Positions 1 to 8,917 are shown, counted from the stretch's first letter. The stretch: DNA of 64,000 nucleotides from Sphaerisporangium rubeum (GCF_014207705.1 NZ_JACHIU010000001.1:6130501-6194500); one strand, 5' to 3'. The notes: generated by a model not told the origin, from the letters alone. Made by a program: numbers and translations.

Positions 1-1
1 C

Positions 2-1207
2 TTCCCCGGCGCCATCTCGTTCGCCGCGGGCCGGCCCTTCGAGGGGTTCTTCCGCGTCGAGGACCTGCACCGGCACCTGCGGACGTACTGCGAATACCTC
101 GCGGACGAACTCGGCCAGACCTCCGAGCAGGTCGTGCGGACCCTGTTCCAGTACGGCAGGACCAAGGGGGTCATCCACGAGTTCATCGCGCGCAACCTCG
201 CCGTGGACGAAGGCATCAAGGCCGACCCCGAGTCCATCGTGGTCACGGTCGGCTGCCAGGAGGCCATGTACCTGGTGCTGCGCGCGCTGCGCGCCGACGA
301 GCGCGACGTGCTGCTCGCGGTGTCGCCGATGTACGTCGGCATCACCGGCGCCGCCAAGCTCGTCGACATGCCGGTGCTCGGGGTTGAGGACGCCGAGCAC
401 CTCACCGACCTCCAGGCGGTGATCGACCGCGCACGGGCCGGCGGCCTGCGGCCACGCGCGCTGTACCTCGTGCCGGACTTCTCCAACCCGTCGGGGTACA
501 GCCTGTCGGCCGCCACACGGCACCGGCTGCTGGAGATCGCCGAACGCGAGGACCTGCTGCTGCTGGAGGACAACCCGTACGGCCTGTTCTCCCTCGACGA
601 CGAGCGGCCCCCGACGCTGAAGTCCCTGGACACCCGGCGCCGGGTCGTGTACCTCGGATCGTTCGCCAAGACCTGCTTCCCCGGCGCGCGCGTCGGGTTC
701 GCGGTGGCCGACCAGTACGTGTGGGACGGCCAGGCGGAACGGCCCGAGCTGTTCGCCGACCAGCTTTCCAAGATCAAGAGCATGCTGACCGTCAACACGC
801 CGGCGTTCGCGCAGGCACTGGTGGCCGGCAAGCTCATCGAATCGGACTACAGCCTGAACTCCGCCAACGCCGGACTGCGGCAGGTGTACCGCGACAACCT
901 CCGGCGGCTGCTCGACGGCCTCGCGCGGCGCTTCCCCCCTGGCGGTCCGGTCGAGGTGACGTGGAACACGCCGGGTGGCGGGTTCTTCGTCGTGCTCACG
1001 GTGCCGTTCACCGTGACCGACGAGCACCTCGAACGCTGCGCTCGTGAGCACGGCGTGCTGTGGGTCCCCATGCACCACTTCTACGACGGCCAGACCCCGA
1101 CGCGACAGATACGGCTTTCCTGCAGTGCTCTGGACGCCGCGCTGATCGACGAAGGGCTGGACAGGTTCGCCGAATTCGTGACCGGTGCGATGAACCAGGC
1201 GACCTGA
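2..1207 (+). CDS. hpgT: HpgT-like aryl-glycine aminotransferase (5' partial)
   Basis: PLP-dependent fold-type I aminotransferase whose reading frame is open to the left edge, so the N-terminus is missing. The visible protein begins with an AISFAAGRPFEGFF segment and contains a conserved VTVGCQEAM stretch. It also has an SNPSG motif and the Schiff-base lysine in GSFAKTCFPGARVG (codon at 667-669). These motifs resemble, from memory, the 4-hydroxyphenylglycine/3,5-dihydroxyphenylglycine transaminases (HpgT) of glycopeptide and ramoplanin-type clusters. Those enzymes transaminate arylglyoxylates using tyrosine as donor. It is the first visible gene of a rightward group with a hydroxylase, ABC exporter and MbtH gene, which suits a peptide antibiotic cluster. 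The other Hpg genes (HmaS, Hmo) are not in the window and could lie to the left. A related MocR-type or 2-aminoadipate transaminase function cannot be excluded. Confidence 0.7.
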   Translation, partial: FPGAISFAAGRPFEGFFRVEDLHRHLRTYCEYLADELGQTSEQVVRTLFQYGRTKGVIHEFIARNLAVDEGIKADPESIVVTVGCQEAMYLVLRALRADERDVLLAVSPMYVGITGAAKLVDMPVLGVEDAEHLTDLQAVIDRARAGGLRPRALYLVPDFSNPSGYSLSAATRHRLLEIAEREDLLLLEDNPYGLFSLDDERPPTLKSLDTRRRVVYLGSFAKTCFPGARVGFAVADQYVWDGQAERPELFADQLSKIKSMLTVNTPAFAQALVAGKLIESDYSLNSANAGLRQVYRDNLRRLLDGLARRFPPGGPVEVTWNTPGGGFFVVLTVPFTVTDEHLERCAREHGVLWVPMHHFYDGQTPTRQIRLSCSALDAALIDEGLDRFAEFVTGAMNQAT

Positions 1208-1411
1208 GAAAAGGAAACCGGGAGGACGGAGGAATTCCACCGGCGAGGGCTTTCAGCCGACGCCGGCCTGTTCAGAGATAAACAACGAGAGAAACCGAGT
1301 GCCCCGCGCGACGAGTGCCGTTCTGGCCGCCGCGGGGCCGGGCAGGTGAAATTCGGCGGTCGAGAGCCTGCTCATTTTTAGAAACATCGGCAGCACTCGA
1401 TATCGGAGACC

Positions 1412-2434
1412 ATGATGACGCCTGCGAACGACCCGATCCACGTCATCTCCGCCGACGAGGCGGACATGATCGAAAACCTGACGCTGAAGCTGGCCCAGCA
1501 GTACAGCGGCCCCGAGGACGAGGAGTTGCTGCGCGAGCTCCCCGTCATCGCCGCCGACCTGCCGGTCGCGCAGCGCAGGTACATCCGCAACTTCGCCCTG
1601 GACGACCACAACGGCTACTGCGTCATCCGGGGCCACAAGATCGACGACGAGCGCATCGGCGACACCCCCGCGCACTGGCGGGGCCGGCCGACGCCGTCCC
1701 CGGAGTTCGCCGAGGAGATCCTGATGCTGCTGCACGGGGCCCTGCTCGGTGAGCCGTTCGCGTGGCGCACCCAGCAGGACGGCAGGCTCGTGCACGACAT
1801 CTTCCCCATCAAGGGGTACGAGACCGAGCAGATGGGGATCGGCAGCACCGAGCTGCTGACCCTGCACACCGAGGACGCCTTCCACCCGTACCGCGCGGAC
1901 TTCCTGCTGCTCGGCTGCCTGCGCAACCTCAAGGGGATCGCGTCCATCGTGGCCGACATCCGTGTCGACCAGCTCTCCGACGAGCACATCGACATCCTGA
2001 TGCAGGACCGCTTCATCATCCGTCCCGACGACTCCCACCTGGCCGAGAACAACCTCACCGGTCACGAGGACGGTGCCAAGTTCAGTGAGATCGACCGGCT
2101 GAAGAAGGACGACGTGCGGGTCGCGGTGCTGTGGGGTGACCGCAGCAAGCCGTACATCAGGATCGACCCGTACTTCATGGAGGTCCCCGACGACGACCCG
2201 GAGGCCAAGGAGGCCTTCTCCGCCGCCGAGGAGATGCTGGAGCGCAACGTCGCCGACGTCGTGCTCGAACCGGGGGACATTCTCATCATCAACAACCACC
2301 GTCTCGCGCACGGCAGGCGCGCGTTCATCGCGTCGTACGATGGCCGGGACCGGTGGCTGAAGCGGGTGAGCGTGACCACCGACTTCCGCAAGTCCCGCGC
2401 GCAGCGCGGCCTCGCGACCGCACGACTGATCTGA
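1412..2434 (+). CDS. VioC/AsnO-type Fe(II)/2-oxoglutarate amino-acid hydroxylase (first copy)
   Basis: A 340-residue clavaminate-synthase-like dioxygenase, the normal length for free-amino-acid beta-hydroxylases. The iron triad is visible as H152 and E154 in HTEDAFHPYRAD and H300 in AHGRRAF. 2-Oxoglutarate-binding arginines lie in RWLKR (314-318). Stretches such as TQQDGRLVHDI and FIIRPDDSHL are close to the arginine hydroxylase VioC. One of VioC's two guanidinium-contacting aspartates appears kept (IDPYF, where VioC has VDGDF) and the other replaced by Tyr, so the substrate may differ (Arg, Orn, Lys or another residue). Two adjacent ATG codons could start it. GGAG lies just upstream of both and spacing slightly favours the second. 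It is 204 bases after the aminotransferase and 33 bases before the ABC genes. The family call is firm and the substrate is not. Confidence 0.85.
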   Translation: MMTPANDPIHVISADEADMIENLTLKLAQQYSGPEDEELLRELPVIAADLPVAQRRYIRNFALDDHNGYCVIRGHKIDDERIGDTPAHWRGRPTPSPEFAEEILMLLHGALLGEPFAWRTQQDGRLVHDIFPIKGYETEQMGIGSTELLTLHTEDAFHPYRADFLLLGCLRNLKGIASIVADIRVDQLSDEHIDILMQDRFIIRPDDSHLAENNLTGHEDGAKFSEIDRLKKDDVRVAVLWGDRSKPYIRIDPYFMEVPDDDPEAKEAFSAAEEMLERNVADVVLEPGDILIINNHRLAHGRRAFIASYDGRDRWLKRVSVTTDFRKSRAQRGLATARLI

Positions 2435-2467
2435 CACGGAACACTCCTTCGAGCCCCATCAGCGAAA

Positions 2468-4396
2468 GTGCGTGAGACCGTGAACACACGAGAAGGCGCC
2501 GCGCCAGCGAGCGCCGGCCAGGGGGGCGGGACCCGCCCCCCCTGGCGGTTGCCTGAGACGGCGCGGAGCATCCTGATCGTCCTGCGCGTCCTGCCGAAGG
2601 TCGGCAGGGCACGCACCTGGACGCTCGGGGTCAGCGTCGTGCTGGCCGCCGTCCTTCCCATCGCCATCGCGGTGACCACCGGTCTGCTGATCGGGACCAT
2701 CGTGGACGCCGTGAAGGCCGGTCCAGGGTCGGCCGCGGCCGGCACGGCGACCGGCCTGCTGGTGGCCATCGGCGCGCTGGTGGTGGCCGAGCGTGCCGTC
2801 GTGCCGGTGATGGCGGCCTCGGCCGCCACACTCGGCCGCGACCTCGACCGTTACCTGCAGGAACGCGTGCTGACCGCGGTCAACAGACCCGGCGGTGTGG
2901 CGCATCTCGAGGACCCGGCGATCCAGGACGAGATCCGGATCGTGCGGGGCCTCGGCATGAGCGCCTACCGGCCGAGCCAGACCGTGGAGGCCCTGCCGAC
3001 CGTGCTCGCCAACTGGCTCGGTGCGCTCGGCTCGGTCGTCGTGCTGTTCGCGTTCGAGTGGTGGCTCGGCCTGCTGTGGCTGATCGCCTGGCCGCTCGTG
3101 GTGTACCGCATGCAGCGGGACTACGCGCGCATCGGCGAGGAGGGGTACAAGCAGAGCACCGAGCTGCGCGGCGTCGAGTACACCCGTGACCTGGCGCTCA
3201 GCGGCCCCGCGGCCAAGGAGATCCGGGTCTGGGGGATCAAGGACTGGCTGGTCGACCGGTTCGACCGGAGCTGGCGCCGCGCCATCGGCCCGGTCGCCGC
3301 GGCCCGCCGTCCCCGTCCGCTGGTGGTGCTGGCCTCCAGCGGCGCGATCCTGGCGCTGAACGCGGCGTCGTTCGGCCTGCTGGCGTTCGCCGCCATCCGG
3401 GGGAACCTGGAGATCGGCGCGCTCGCGGTGTTCCTGAACGCGCTGATCAGCGCCAACTCCTACGCCGTCGGCGACGAGCACTTCTACCTGTCCTACGCCT
3501 CGGTCACCGTGCCGAAGCTCCTCAGCCTTGAGGAACGCCTGACGGCGAACGCCACGGAAGGCGAACGTGCTCCGCGTGCGCTGACGGCCGTGGTGGCGCC
3601 GGACGCGCCGGCCAAGGCCATCAGGTTCGAAGGGGTGTCGTTCCACTACCCGCGTTCCGAGCGTCCGGTGCTGGAGAACTTCGACCTGGAGATCGCCGCC
3701 GGCCGTTCGCTCGCCATCGTCGGTGAGAACGGCGCCGGCAAGACCACCCTGGTCAAGCTGCTCAGCGGCCTGTACGAGCCGACCGGCGGCCGGATCACCG
3801 TGGACGGCGCGGCCCTTTCCACCCTCGACCCGCAGCAGTGGCGCCGCAGGGTCGCCGCGCTGTTCCAGGACTTCTCCCGCTACCACCTGCCGGTACGCGA
3901 CAACATCGGCCTCGGCGCACCCGAGCACGCCGGCGATCTGGACATGATGCGGGCCGCCGCCGAGAAGGTCGGCGTGCTCGACGTCATCGAGGCCCTCCCC
4001 CACGGCTGGGACACCGTGCTGTCGCGCGAGTACGAGAACGGCGTGGACCTGTCCGGCGGCCAGTGGCAGCGCATCGCGCTGGCCCGCGCGCTGTTCGCCG
4101 TCGAGGCCGGCGCCAGGGTGCTGGTGCTGGACGAGCCGACCGCCGCGCTCGACGTGCGGGCCGAGGCCGACCTGTACGAACGGTTCATCGACCTCACCGA
4201 GGGCCTGACCACCATCCTCATCTCGCACCGGTTCTCCACGGTGCGCCGCGCCGAGCGCATCATCGTGGTCCGCGACGGCCAGGTGGCCGAGGACGGCACC
4301 CACGAGGAGCTGCTGGCCCTCGGCGGCCGGTACGCGCACATGTTCAACCTGCAGGCGGGCCGCTTCCACACGCGCGAAGGAGCCCCTGATGCGTGA
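2468..4396 (+). CDS. ABC exporter half-transporter (membrane plus ATPase domains), first of a pair
   Basis: A 642-residue fused permease-ATPase. The N-terminal half holds hydrophobic segments (roughly residues 30-330). The C-terminal half is an ATPase with Walker A GENGAGKTT near 419-427, signature LSGGQWQR near 527 and Walker B VLVLDEPT near 551-558, followed by a switch histidine in ISHRFST. It probably forms a heterodimer with the next gene, which starts inside its last codons (8-base overlap, translational coupling). By position it most likely exports the peptide made by the local synthetases, which could also confer self-protection. The start is uncertain: GTG at 2468 has a poor ribosome site, and GTG at 2480 (reading MNTREG) is a good alternative. 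Domain assignment is secure. The exported substrate is inferred from context. Confidence 0.85.
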   Translation: MRETVNTREGAAPASAGQGGGTRPPWRLPETARSILIVLRVLPKVGRARTWTLGVSVVLAAVLPIAIAVTTGLLIGTIVDAVKAGPGSAAAGTATGLLVAIGALVVAERAVVPVMAASAATLGRDLDRYLQERVLTAVNRPGGVAHLEDPAIQDEIRIVRGLGMSAYRPSQTVEALPTVLANWLGALGSVVVLFAFEWWLGLLWLIAWPLVVYRMQRDYARIGEEGYKQSTELRGVEYTRDLALSGPAAKEIRVWGIKDWLVDRFDRSWRRAIGPVAAARRPRPLVVLASSGAILALNAASFGLLAFAAIRGNLEIGALAVFLNALISANSYAVGDEHFYLSYASVTVPKLLSLEERLTANATEGERAPRALTAVVAPDAPAKAIRFEGVSFHYPRSERPVLENFDLEIAAGRSLAIVGENGAGKTTLVKLLSGLYEPTGGRITVDGAALSTLDPQQWRRRVAALFQDFSRYHLPVRDNIGLGAPEHAGDLDMMRAAAEKVGVLDVIEALPHGWDTVLSREYENGVDLSGGQWQRIALARALFAVEAGARVLVLDEPTAALDVRAEADLYERFIDLTEGLTTILISHRFSTVRRAERIIVVRDGQVAEDGTHEELLALGGRYAHMFNLQAGRFHTREGAPDA

Positions 4397-6173
4397 CACC
4401 TACCGCGCGTTCGTCACGACCATCGGCTTCGGCTTCCGCGCCGCGCCGTGGCACGCCGCCTTCCAGATCGTCACCGAGGTCGCGCTCGGCCTGGTCGGGC
4501 CGTTCATGGCGTACAGCAGCAAACTGCTGGTGGACGCCGCCATCGCCAAGGACCTGGACCAGGCGCTGGTCGCCGGCACCGTGCTCAGCGCCACCATCGC
4601 GGTGCTGCTCGTCGGCATGTACTACAACGCGCACTGCATCTTCACCGTCATCGAACGCACGCAGGCCCTCGCCGACCGCAAGCTGATGAACCTCATCGGC
4701 GGCATCGACGGCCTCGCGCACCACGAGCGGCCCGAGTACCTCGACCAGATCTACCGGCTGCGTGAGGAACGCGAGAGCCTCGCCGAGATGACCAACGCCT
4801 CCGCCGGCTTCGTCGCCGCGATCGTGGCGTTCGTCACCACCTCGATCCTGCTCGCGCAGGTGCACCCCGCGCTGCTGTCGCTGGCGCTGGTCGCCGGCGT
4901 CTCGATGTTCATCAGCAGCAAGGCCAACGACATCCGCGTCGAGGCGCAGGAGGACACCAGCGAGCCCGAGCGGCTGCGCCGTCACCTGTACGACGTCGGC
5001 ACCACCGCAGGCGCCGGCAAGGAGCTGCGGGTCTTCGGCCTCACAGACGAGATTGTGCGCCGCCACCACGTCGCCGCCGACGAGGTGCTGTCGGCGCGCA
5101 ACGAGGCCGACTGGCGCGCGGCCCGGCTCAAGGGCATCGACGCGCTGGTCAACGCCGGCGCGTTCATCGGCGCCATCGCGCTGGTGCTGACGCTCGCGCT
5201 GAACGGCCGCGCCGGCGTCGGCGACGTCGTGCTCGTCGTGCAGCTCGCGGTCGAGATGGGGATGGTCGTGGCCGGCACCGTCGGGTACGGCGGCGACTTC
5301 CTGTGGACGCTGAAGCAGGCCCGCCGGTTCCTGTGGCTGGAGCAGTACGCCAGGTCCGCGGTGAAGCCGACCCCCGACCCGCTGCCGGTGCCGGAGCGGC
5401 TGCGGCACGGCATCGACCTGGACGACGTGACGTTCCACTACCCCGGCACCGACCGGCCGATCCTCGCGAACGTGTCGGCGCACCTGCCGGCCGGCTCGGT
5501 GGTCGCGCTGGTCGGCGAGAACGGCGCCGGCAAGACGACGCTGGTCAAGCTGCTGTGCGACTTCTACCAGCCCGACGGCGGCCAGATCCTCGTGGACGGC
5601 GACGACCTGGCACGAGTGCCGACCAGGCGCTGGCACCAGCGGGTCAGCACGGCGTTCCAGGACTTCGCGCAGTTCGAGTTCCTCGCCAGGGAGACCGTCG
5701 GCGTGGCCGACACCGCCAAGGTCGGCGACGACGCCGTGCTGAACGGCGCACTGACCAGGGCCGACGCCACCACGGTCGTCGAGGCGCTGCCACAGGGCCT
5801 CGACACCCAGCTCGGCACCACGTGGAGCGAAGGGGTGGACCTGTCCGGCGGCCAGTGGCAGAAGCTGGCGCTCAGCCGGGGCCTGGTGCGCGAGGACCCG
5901 CTGCTCGTGGTGTTCGACGAGCCGACGGCGGCGCTGGACCCGCAGACCGAGCACGCGCTGTTCGAACGGTTCGCCGAGGCGGCCCGCTCGGGCCGGCAGA
6001 ACGGCACGGTGACGCTGCTGGTCTCGCACCGGTTCTCCACCGTCCGCATGGCCGACCTGATCATCGTGCTGGAGGACGGCCGCATCCGCGAGATCGGCGA
6101 CCACGACCAGCTCATGACCAGAGGCGACCTGTACGCCGAACTGTACGAACTCCAGTCCCGCGCCTACCGCTGA
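4389..6173 (+). CDS. ABC exporter half-transporter, second of a pair
   Basis: A 594-residue fused permease-ATPase. Several membrane segments occupy the first 300 or so residues. An ATPase domain follows with GENGAGKTT near 376-384, LSGGQWQK near 485 and a VVFDEPTAALD Walker B. Its start overlaps the end of the preceding ABC gene by 8 bases, and both proteins share the unusual GENGAGKTTLVKLL P-loop context, so they probably act as one heterodimeric exporter. An MbtH-like gene follows after 48 bases. The rightward group (aminotransferase, hydroxylase, two ABC genes, MbtH) looks like one transcription unit ending at the hairpin near 6462-6495. Substrate specificity cannot be read from sequence. 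Confidence 0.85.
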   Translation: MRDTYRAFVTTIGFGFRAAPWHAAFQIVTEVALGLVGPFMAYSSKLLVDAAIAKDLDQALVAGTVLSATIAVLLVGMYYNAHCIFTVIERTQALADRKLMNLIGGIDGLAHHERPEYLDQIYRLREERESLAEMTNASAGFVAAIVAFVTTSILLAQVHPALLSLALVAGVSMFISSKANDIRVEAQEDTSEPERLRRHLYDVGTTAGAGKELRVFGLTDEIVRRHHVAADEVLSARNEADWRAARLKGIDALVNAGAFIGAIALVLTLALNGRAGVGDVVLVVQLAVEMGMVVAGTVGYGGDFLWTLKQARRFLWLEQYARSAVKPTPDPLPVPERLRHGIDLDDVTFHYPGTDRPILANVSAHLPAGSVVALVGENGAGKTTLVKLLCDFYQPDGGQILVDGDDLARVPTRRWHQRVSTAFQDFAQFEFLARETVGVADTAKVGDDAVLNGALTRADATTVVEALPQGLDTQLGTTWSEGVDLSGGQWQKLALSRGLVREDPLLVVFDEPTAALDPQTEHALFERFAEAARSGRQNGTVTLLVSHRFSTVRMADLIIVLEDGRIREIGDHDQLMTRGDLYAELYELQSRAYR

Positions 6174-6221
6174 TCCTTTCCGTACATTCTCTACAGCAGA
6201 CCGACCGAGCAGGAGAAACCA

Positions 6222-6428
6222 ATGAACGCGTTCGACGACCCCGACGGCCGTTTCCTCGTCCTGGTGAACGACGAGGGCCAGCACTCGCTGTGGCCGGCCT
6301 TCGTGAAGGTCCCCGCCGGCTGGGACGTGGCCCACCCCGAGGACACCCGCGAGGCGTGCCTCGACTACGTCAACAAGAACTGGACCGACATGCGGCCGAA
6401 GAGCCTTGTCGAGCGCATGAACGCCTGA
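6222..6428 (+). CDS. MbtH-like NRPS accessory protein
   Basis: A 68-residue protein with the family signature: a [16 protein letters not shown]-terminal strand, PAGW in the middle, and the [10 protein letters not shown] end. MbtH-like proteins bind NRPS adenylation domains and are often needed for their solubility and activity. It is preceded by AGGAG and closes the rightward group. Its presence is the strongest hint that the left-hand genes serve an NRPS, possibly the large synthetases in the right half of the window. MbtH proteins cross-complement, so the pairing is not proven. Confidence 0.95.
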   Translation: MNAFDDPDGRFLVLVNDEGQHSLWPAFVKVPAGWDVAHPEDTREACLDYVNKNWTDMRPKSLVERMNA

Positions 6429-6461
6429 CAGTCTTCAACCCGCGCTTCGTCCGCGACACGA

Positions 6462-6495
6462 AGAAGGGGGCCCGCCGACCGGCGGGCCCCCTTCT
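6462..6495. terminator. Strong bidirectional hairpin terminator between convergent genes
   Basis: A perfect 15-base-pair stem (6462-6476 paired with 6481-6495) closes a GACC loop. The stem is very GC-rich in the middle with AGAA/TTCT at the base. It lies 33 bases after the MbtH stop codon and 13 bases from the end of the convergent hydroxylase gene, so it can end transcription from both sides. Confidence 0.85.
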
Positions 6496-6508
6496 CGCCT
6501 GTGATCCG

Positions 6509-7540
6509 TCAGAAGATGGTGCGCGAGTCCGCCGTACGCCGCGCGGCCCGCGACTTGCGCAGGTCACGCGCGATGTTCAGCCGCTTCAGCCACCGGTCGG
6601 TGCCGTCGAACCGCGCCGTGAACGCCTTGCGGCCGTGCACCGCGCGGTAGTTGTCCAGGAACAGCACGTCCCCCGCCTTGAGCACAACGCCGCCGATGCT
6701 CGCGTCGATCTCCTTGGTGATCGCCTCAAGCGCCGCGGCGGCCTCGGGGTCGTCCTCCGGCACGTGCATGAAATACGGGTCGAGCCGCAGGTACGGCTTG
6801 TCGGGGTGGCCGAACAGCATGGCGATCGGCTTCGGGTCCTCCTCCAGCCCCATGATCCACTCGTAGCTGCGCTCCAGCAGCTTCTTGGTCTCGGGGTCGG
6901 TGTCCTCTCCCCCGGCCCGGTTGTGCGGCAGGTGAGAGCGGTCGGGCCGGATGGGGAACCGTTCCTGGCGCATCACCTCGGCGAGGTCCGGCTCGATGCG
7001 GATGTCGTCGACCGACGCGGCGGTCGTCTCGATGCCGTCGTGGTTGCGCATGCACATCAGCCCGACGTAGTCGGTGCGCAGCGGGTGGAACGCGTCCTCG
7101 GTGTGCCACGTGAGCAGCTGCTCGCTGCCGGAGCCGAGCTGCTCGTGCTTGTGCGCCTCGATCGGCATCACGTCGTGCAGCAGCCGGCCGTCCTGCTGGG
7201 TGGCCCACGCGATGGGGTCACCGAGCAGGCACGCGCACAGGTAGAAGAAGAACTCCTCAGGCAGCGCCGTCTTGCTGCCGACACAGTCACGCCAGTGCGG
7301 CGGCGTCGGGCCGATGCGCCGGTCGTCGATGGGATAACCGCTGATCACGCACAAGGCGTCCGGCTCGGTGAGCCGGAAGTGGTTGAGCTGGAGCCGCAGG
7401 TCGCGCGGCAGCTCGTGCGCGTAGATGGCGGCGTCGGCGACGAACTCCGGGTCCTCCACGGAGTCGTACCTGGCGATCAGCTCGTCGGTGAGCGCGCGGA
7501 TCGCCTTGACGTCGCTCTCGGACAGGTTGACGTTAAACAT
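6509..7540 (-). CDS. VioC-type Fe(II)/2-oxoglutarate amino-acid hydroxylase (second copy)
   Basis: A 343-residue clavaminate-synthase-like dioxygenase. Iron ligands are H146 and E148 in WHTEDAFHP and H302 in AVHGRKAF. The RWLKR arginines are at 316-320. The motifs WATQQDGRLLHDV and FPIRPDRSHL place it nearer to VioC (arginine beta-hydroxylase of viomycin) than to generic TauD enzymes. Its ATG overlaps the 3' end of the VioD-like gene by 8 bases, so the two are translationally coupled. In viomycin, VioC makes (3S)-hydroxyarginine and VioD cyclizes it to capreomycidine, and the same two-step logic is likely here. Position 256 (LDPYF) replaces a VioC substrate aspartate with Tyr, so a different basic amino acid remains possible. 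It is clearly a diverged paralogue of the first copy at 1412-2434. Confidence 0.85.
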   Translation of the reverse strand: MFNVNLSESDVKAIRALTDELIARYDSVEDPEFVADAAIYAHELPRDLRLQLNHFRLTEPDALCVISGYPIDDRRIGPTPPHWRDCVGSKTALPEEFFFYLCACLLGDPIAWATQQDGRLLHDVMPIEAHKHEQLGSGSEQLLTWHTEDAFHPLRTDYVGLMCMRNHDGIETTAASVDDIRIEPDLAEVMRQERFPIRPDRSHLPHNRAGGEDTDPETKKLLERSYEWIMGLEEDPKPIAMLFGHPDKPYLRLDPYFMHVPEDDPEAAAALEAITKEIDASIGGVVLKAGDVLFLDNYRAVHGRKAFTARFDGTDRWLKRLNIARDLRKSRAARRTADSRTIF

Positions 7541-8660
7541 GCTTCCCCCTGTTGTCCCGCAACGCGCGGGCCAGTGTGTCGAGCCCGGCCGCGAAGCCCG
7601 CCGACGGGCCGCCGAAGCCGAGACGCACCCGCTCCGGGTCGCCGAAGCAGACGCCTGGCACCAGCAGCACGCGGTCGCGCCGCGCCAGCTCGTGACAGAA
7701 ATCGGTCGTGTCCTCGATGCCGACGAAACGAGGGAACGTCGTCACCCCGCCGAGCGGATCCGGCAGGTCGAACACGTCCTCGTTGGCCTTGGCGAAGTCG
7801 CGCAGCACGCCGAGGTTGTGCCGCGCCTGCTCCCTGCGTCCGGCGACCAGGGTCTCCGCGCCGCGCGCGACGTGCGCCGCGACGAACTCGACCAGCGGCG
7901 ACAGGTGCAGCGTCATGCGGTCACGCAGGTCGAACGTCGCACGCAGCAGCTCAGGCGGCGCGATGACCCAGCCGACCCGCAGCCCCGGCAGGCCGTACCC
8001 CTTGGACAGCGTGCCGATCGAGATGGACCGCGCCGGGTAGTCGTGCACCGGGTCACGCAGCGGCTCGGTGCCGTACGTCAGCTCGCGGAACGCCTGGTCC
8101 CAGATCAGGTACGCTCCGGCGTCGGCCGCGATGCCGACCAGCTCGTCCCGCTGCTCCTCGGTGAGCGACGACCCCGTCGGGTTGTGCGGGAAGTTCACCA
8201 CGATCGCCTTGGTGCGGTCGCTCATCTTCTTGCGCAGCAGCGTCAGGTCCGGCACGTACCCGTCGGCCGCGAGAAGCGGCCACGACACCACGTCGCAGCC
8301 GAGGCTGCGCGCGATCGAGTAGTGCGTGTGGTACGCGGGCTCCACCACGACGATCTCGTCACCCGGCTCCAGCAGGGTGCACATCATCAGGTAGATCGCC
8401 TCGCTGGCCCCGTGCGTGACCATCACCCGCTCGGGGTCGCCGTTCCCCCACTGATCGGCGATCGCGGCCCGCACCTCGTCCCCGCCGAGCGTCGTGCTGT
8501 CGCGCAGCACGATCTCGTCGAAGGCCTCGAGCGGGATGCCGAGCAGGCGCCGCACGTCGGCCACCGAGTAGTCCTCGACACCGCTGCTGCCGATGTCGAA
8601 GTCCACATCGAAGTAATAGCGCCGCATCCAGTCCTCGAGCGCCGATGATTCATACCTCAT
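7533..8660 (-). CDS. VioD-like PLP enzyme (capreomycidine synthase-like)
   Basis: A 375-residue fold-type I PLP enzyme. It opens with LEDWMRRYYFDVDFDIGSSG, a segment closely matching the N-terminus of VioD, the enzyme that cyclizes 3-hydroxyarginine to capreomycidine. PLP-site features are NFPHNPTG (156-163), the aspartate in IWDQ (188) and the Schiff-base lysine K220 in GTLSKGYGLPGLRVGW. The ATG at 8660 is chosen because GGGAGGGG lies just upstream. An in-frame start 27 codons earlier has no good ribosome site. It is first in a two-gene operon with a VioC-type hydroxylase, which supports hydroxyarginine cyclization or a related step. A plain transaminase acting on a hydroxylated amino acid is the main alternative. 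Confidence 0.8.
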   Translation of the reverse strand: MRYESSALEDWMRRYYFDVDFDIGSSGVEDYSVADVRRLLGIPLEAFDEIVLRDSTTLGGDEVRAAIADQWGNGDPERVMVTHGASEAIYLMMCTLLEPGDEIVVVEPAYHTHYSIARSLGCDVVSWPLLAADGYVPDLTLLRKKMSDRTKAIVVNFPHNPTGSSLTEEQRDELVGIAADAGAYLIWDQAFRELTYGTEPLRDPVHDYPARSISIGTLSKGYGLPGLRVGWVIAPPELLRATFDLRDRMTLHLSPLVEFVAAHVARGAETLVAGRREQARHNLGVLRDFAKANEDVFDLPDPLGGVTTFPRFVGIEDTTDFCHELARRDRVLLVPGVCFGDPERVRLGFGGPSAGFAAGLDTLARALRDNRGKHV

Positions 8661-8811
8661 GCGCCGGCTTCCCCTCCCGCCGTGATTTTCATGAGCCAGC
8701 ACGAGCGCGTTCGTGTGTGTCGCTGGCGATACGCGTGCCATTGCGGGCCGGCACGTTTCACGGCCCGCCTCGGACGCCTTTCAGATCGTCCCAGAAAAAC
8801 TCTGGGTGCTG

Positions 8812-8848
8812 AAGAGAGAAAAGGCCGCCGGACGCTCTTTTCTCTCTT
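8812..8848. promoter_or_regulatory. 12-bp perfect inverted repeat in a divergent promoter region
   Basis: AAGAGAGAAAAG at 8812-8823 pairs perfectly with CTTTTCTCTCTT at 8837-8848 around a 13-base loop. It lies in the 257-base gap between the leftward VioD-like gene and the rightward DUF418 gene. A smaller hairpin (CCCAGA/TCTGGG, 8790-8806) lies beside it. It could be an operator for either gene or an insulating terminator, and its function is not shown by sequence alone. Confidence 0.45.
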
Positions 8849-8917
8849 TCGGCGCGCGCGGCGGCCATAGTACGTTTCGAGCTATCTGATTTCGACCGGT
8901 AATGCAAGGGATGACGG

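Noticed and set aside
2459..6335. Long minus-strand frames opposite the ABC exporter genes
   Set aside because: Both ABC proteins have complete motifs on the plus strand; the opposite frames are compositional shadows.
8661..8780. GTGAAAC...CGTATC upstream of the VioD-like gene as a copy of the NRPS promoter element
   Set aside because: The spacing is 21 rather than 18 bases and the internal TGAAA repeat is missing, so the likeness is probably chance.
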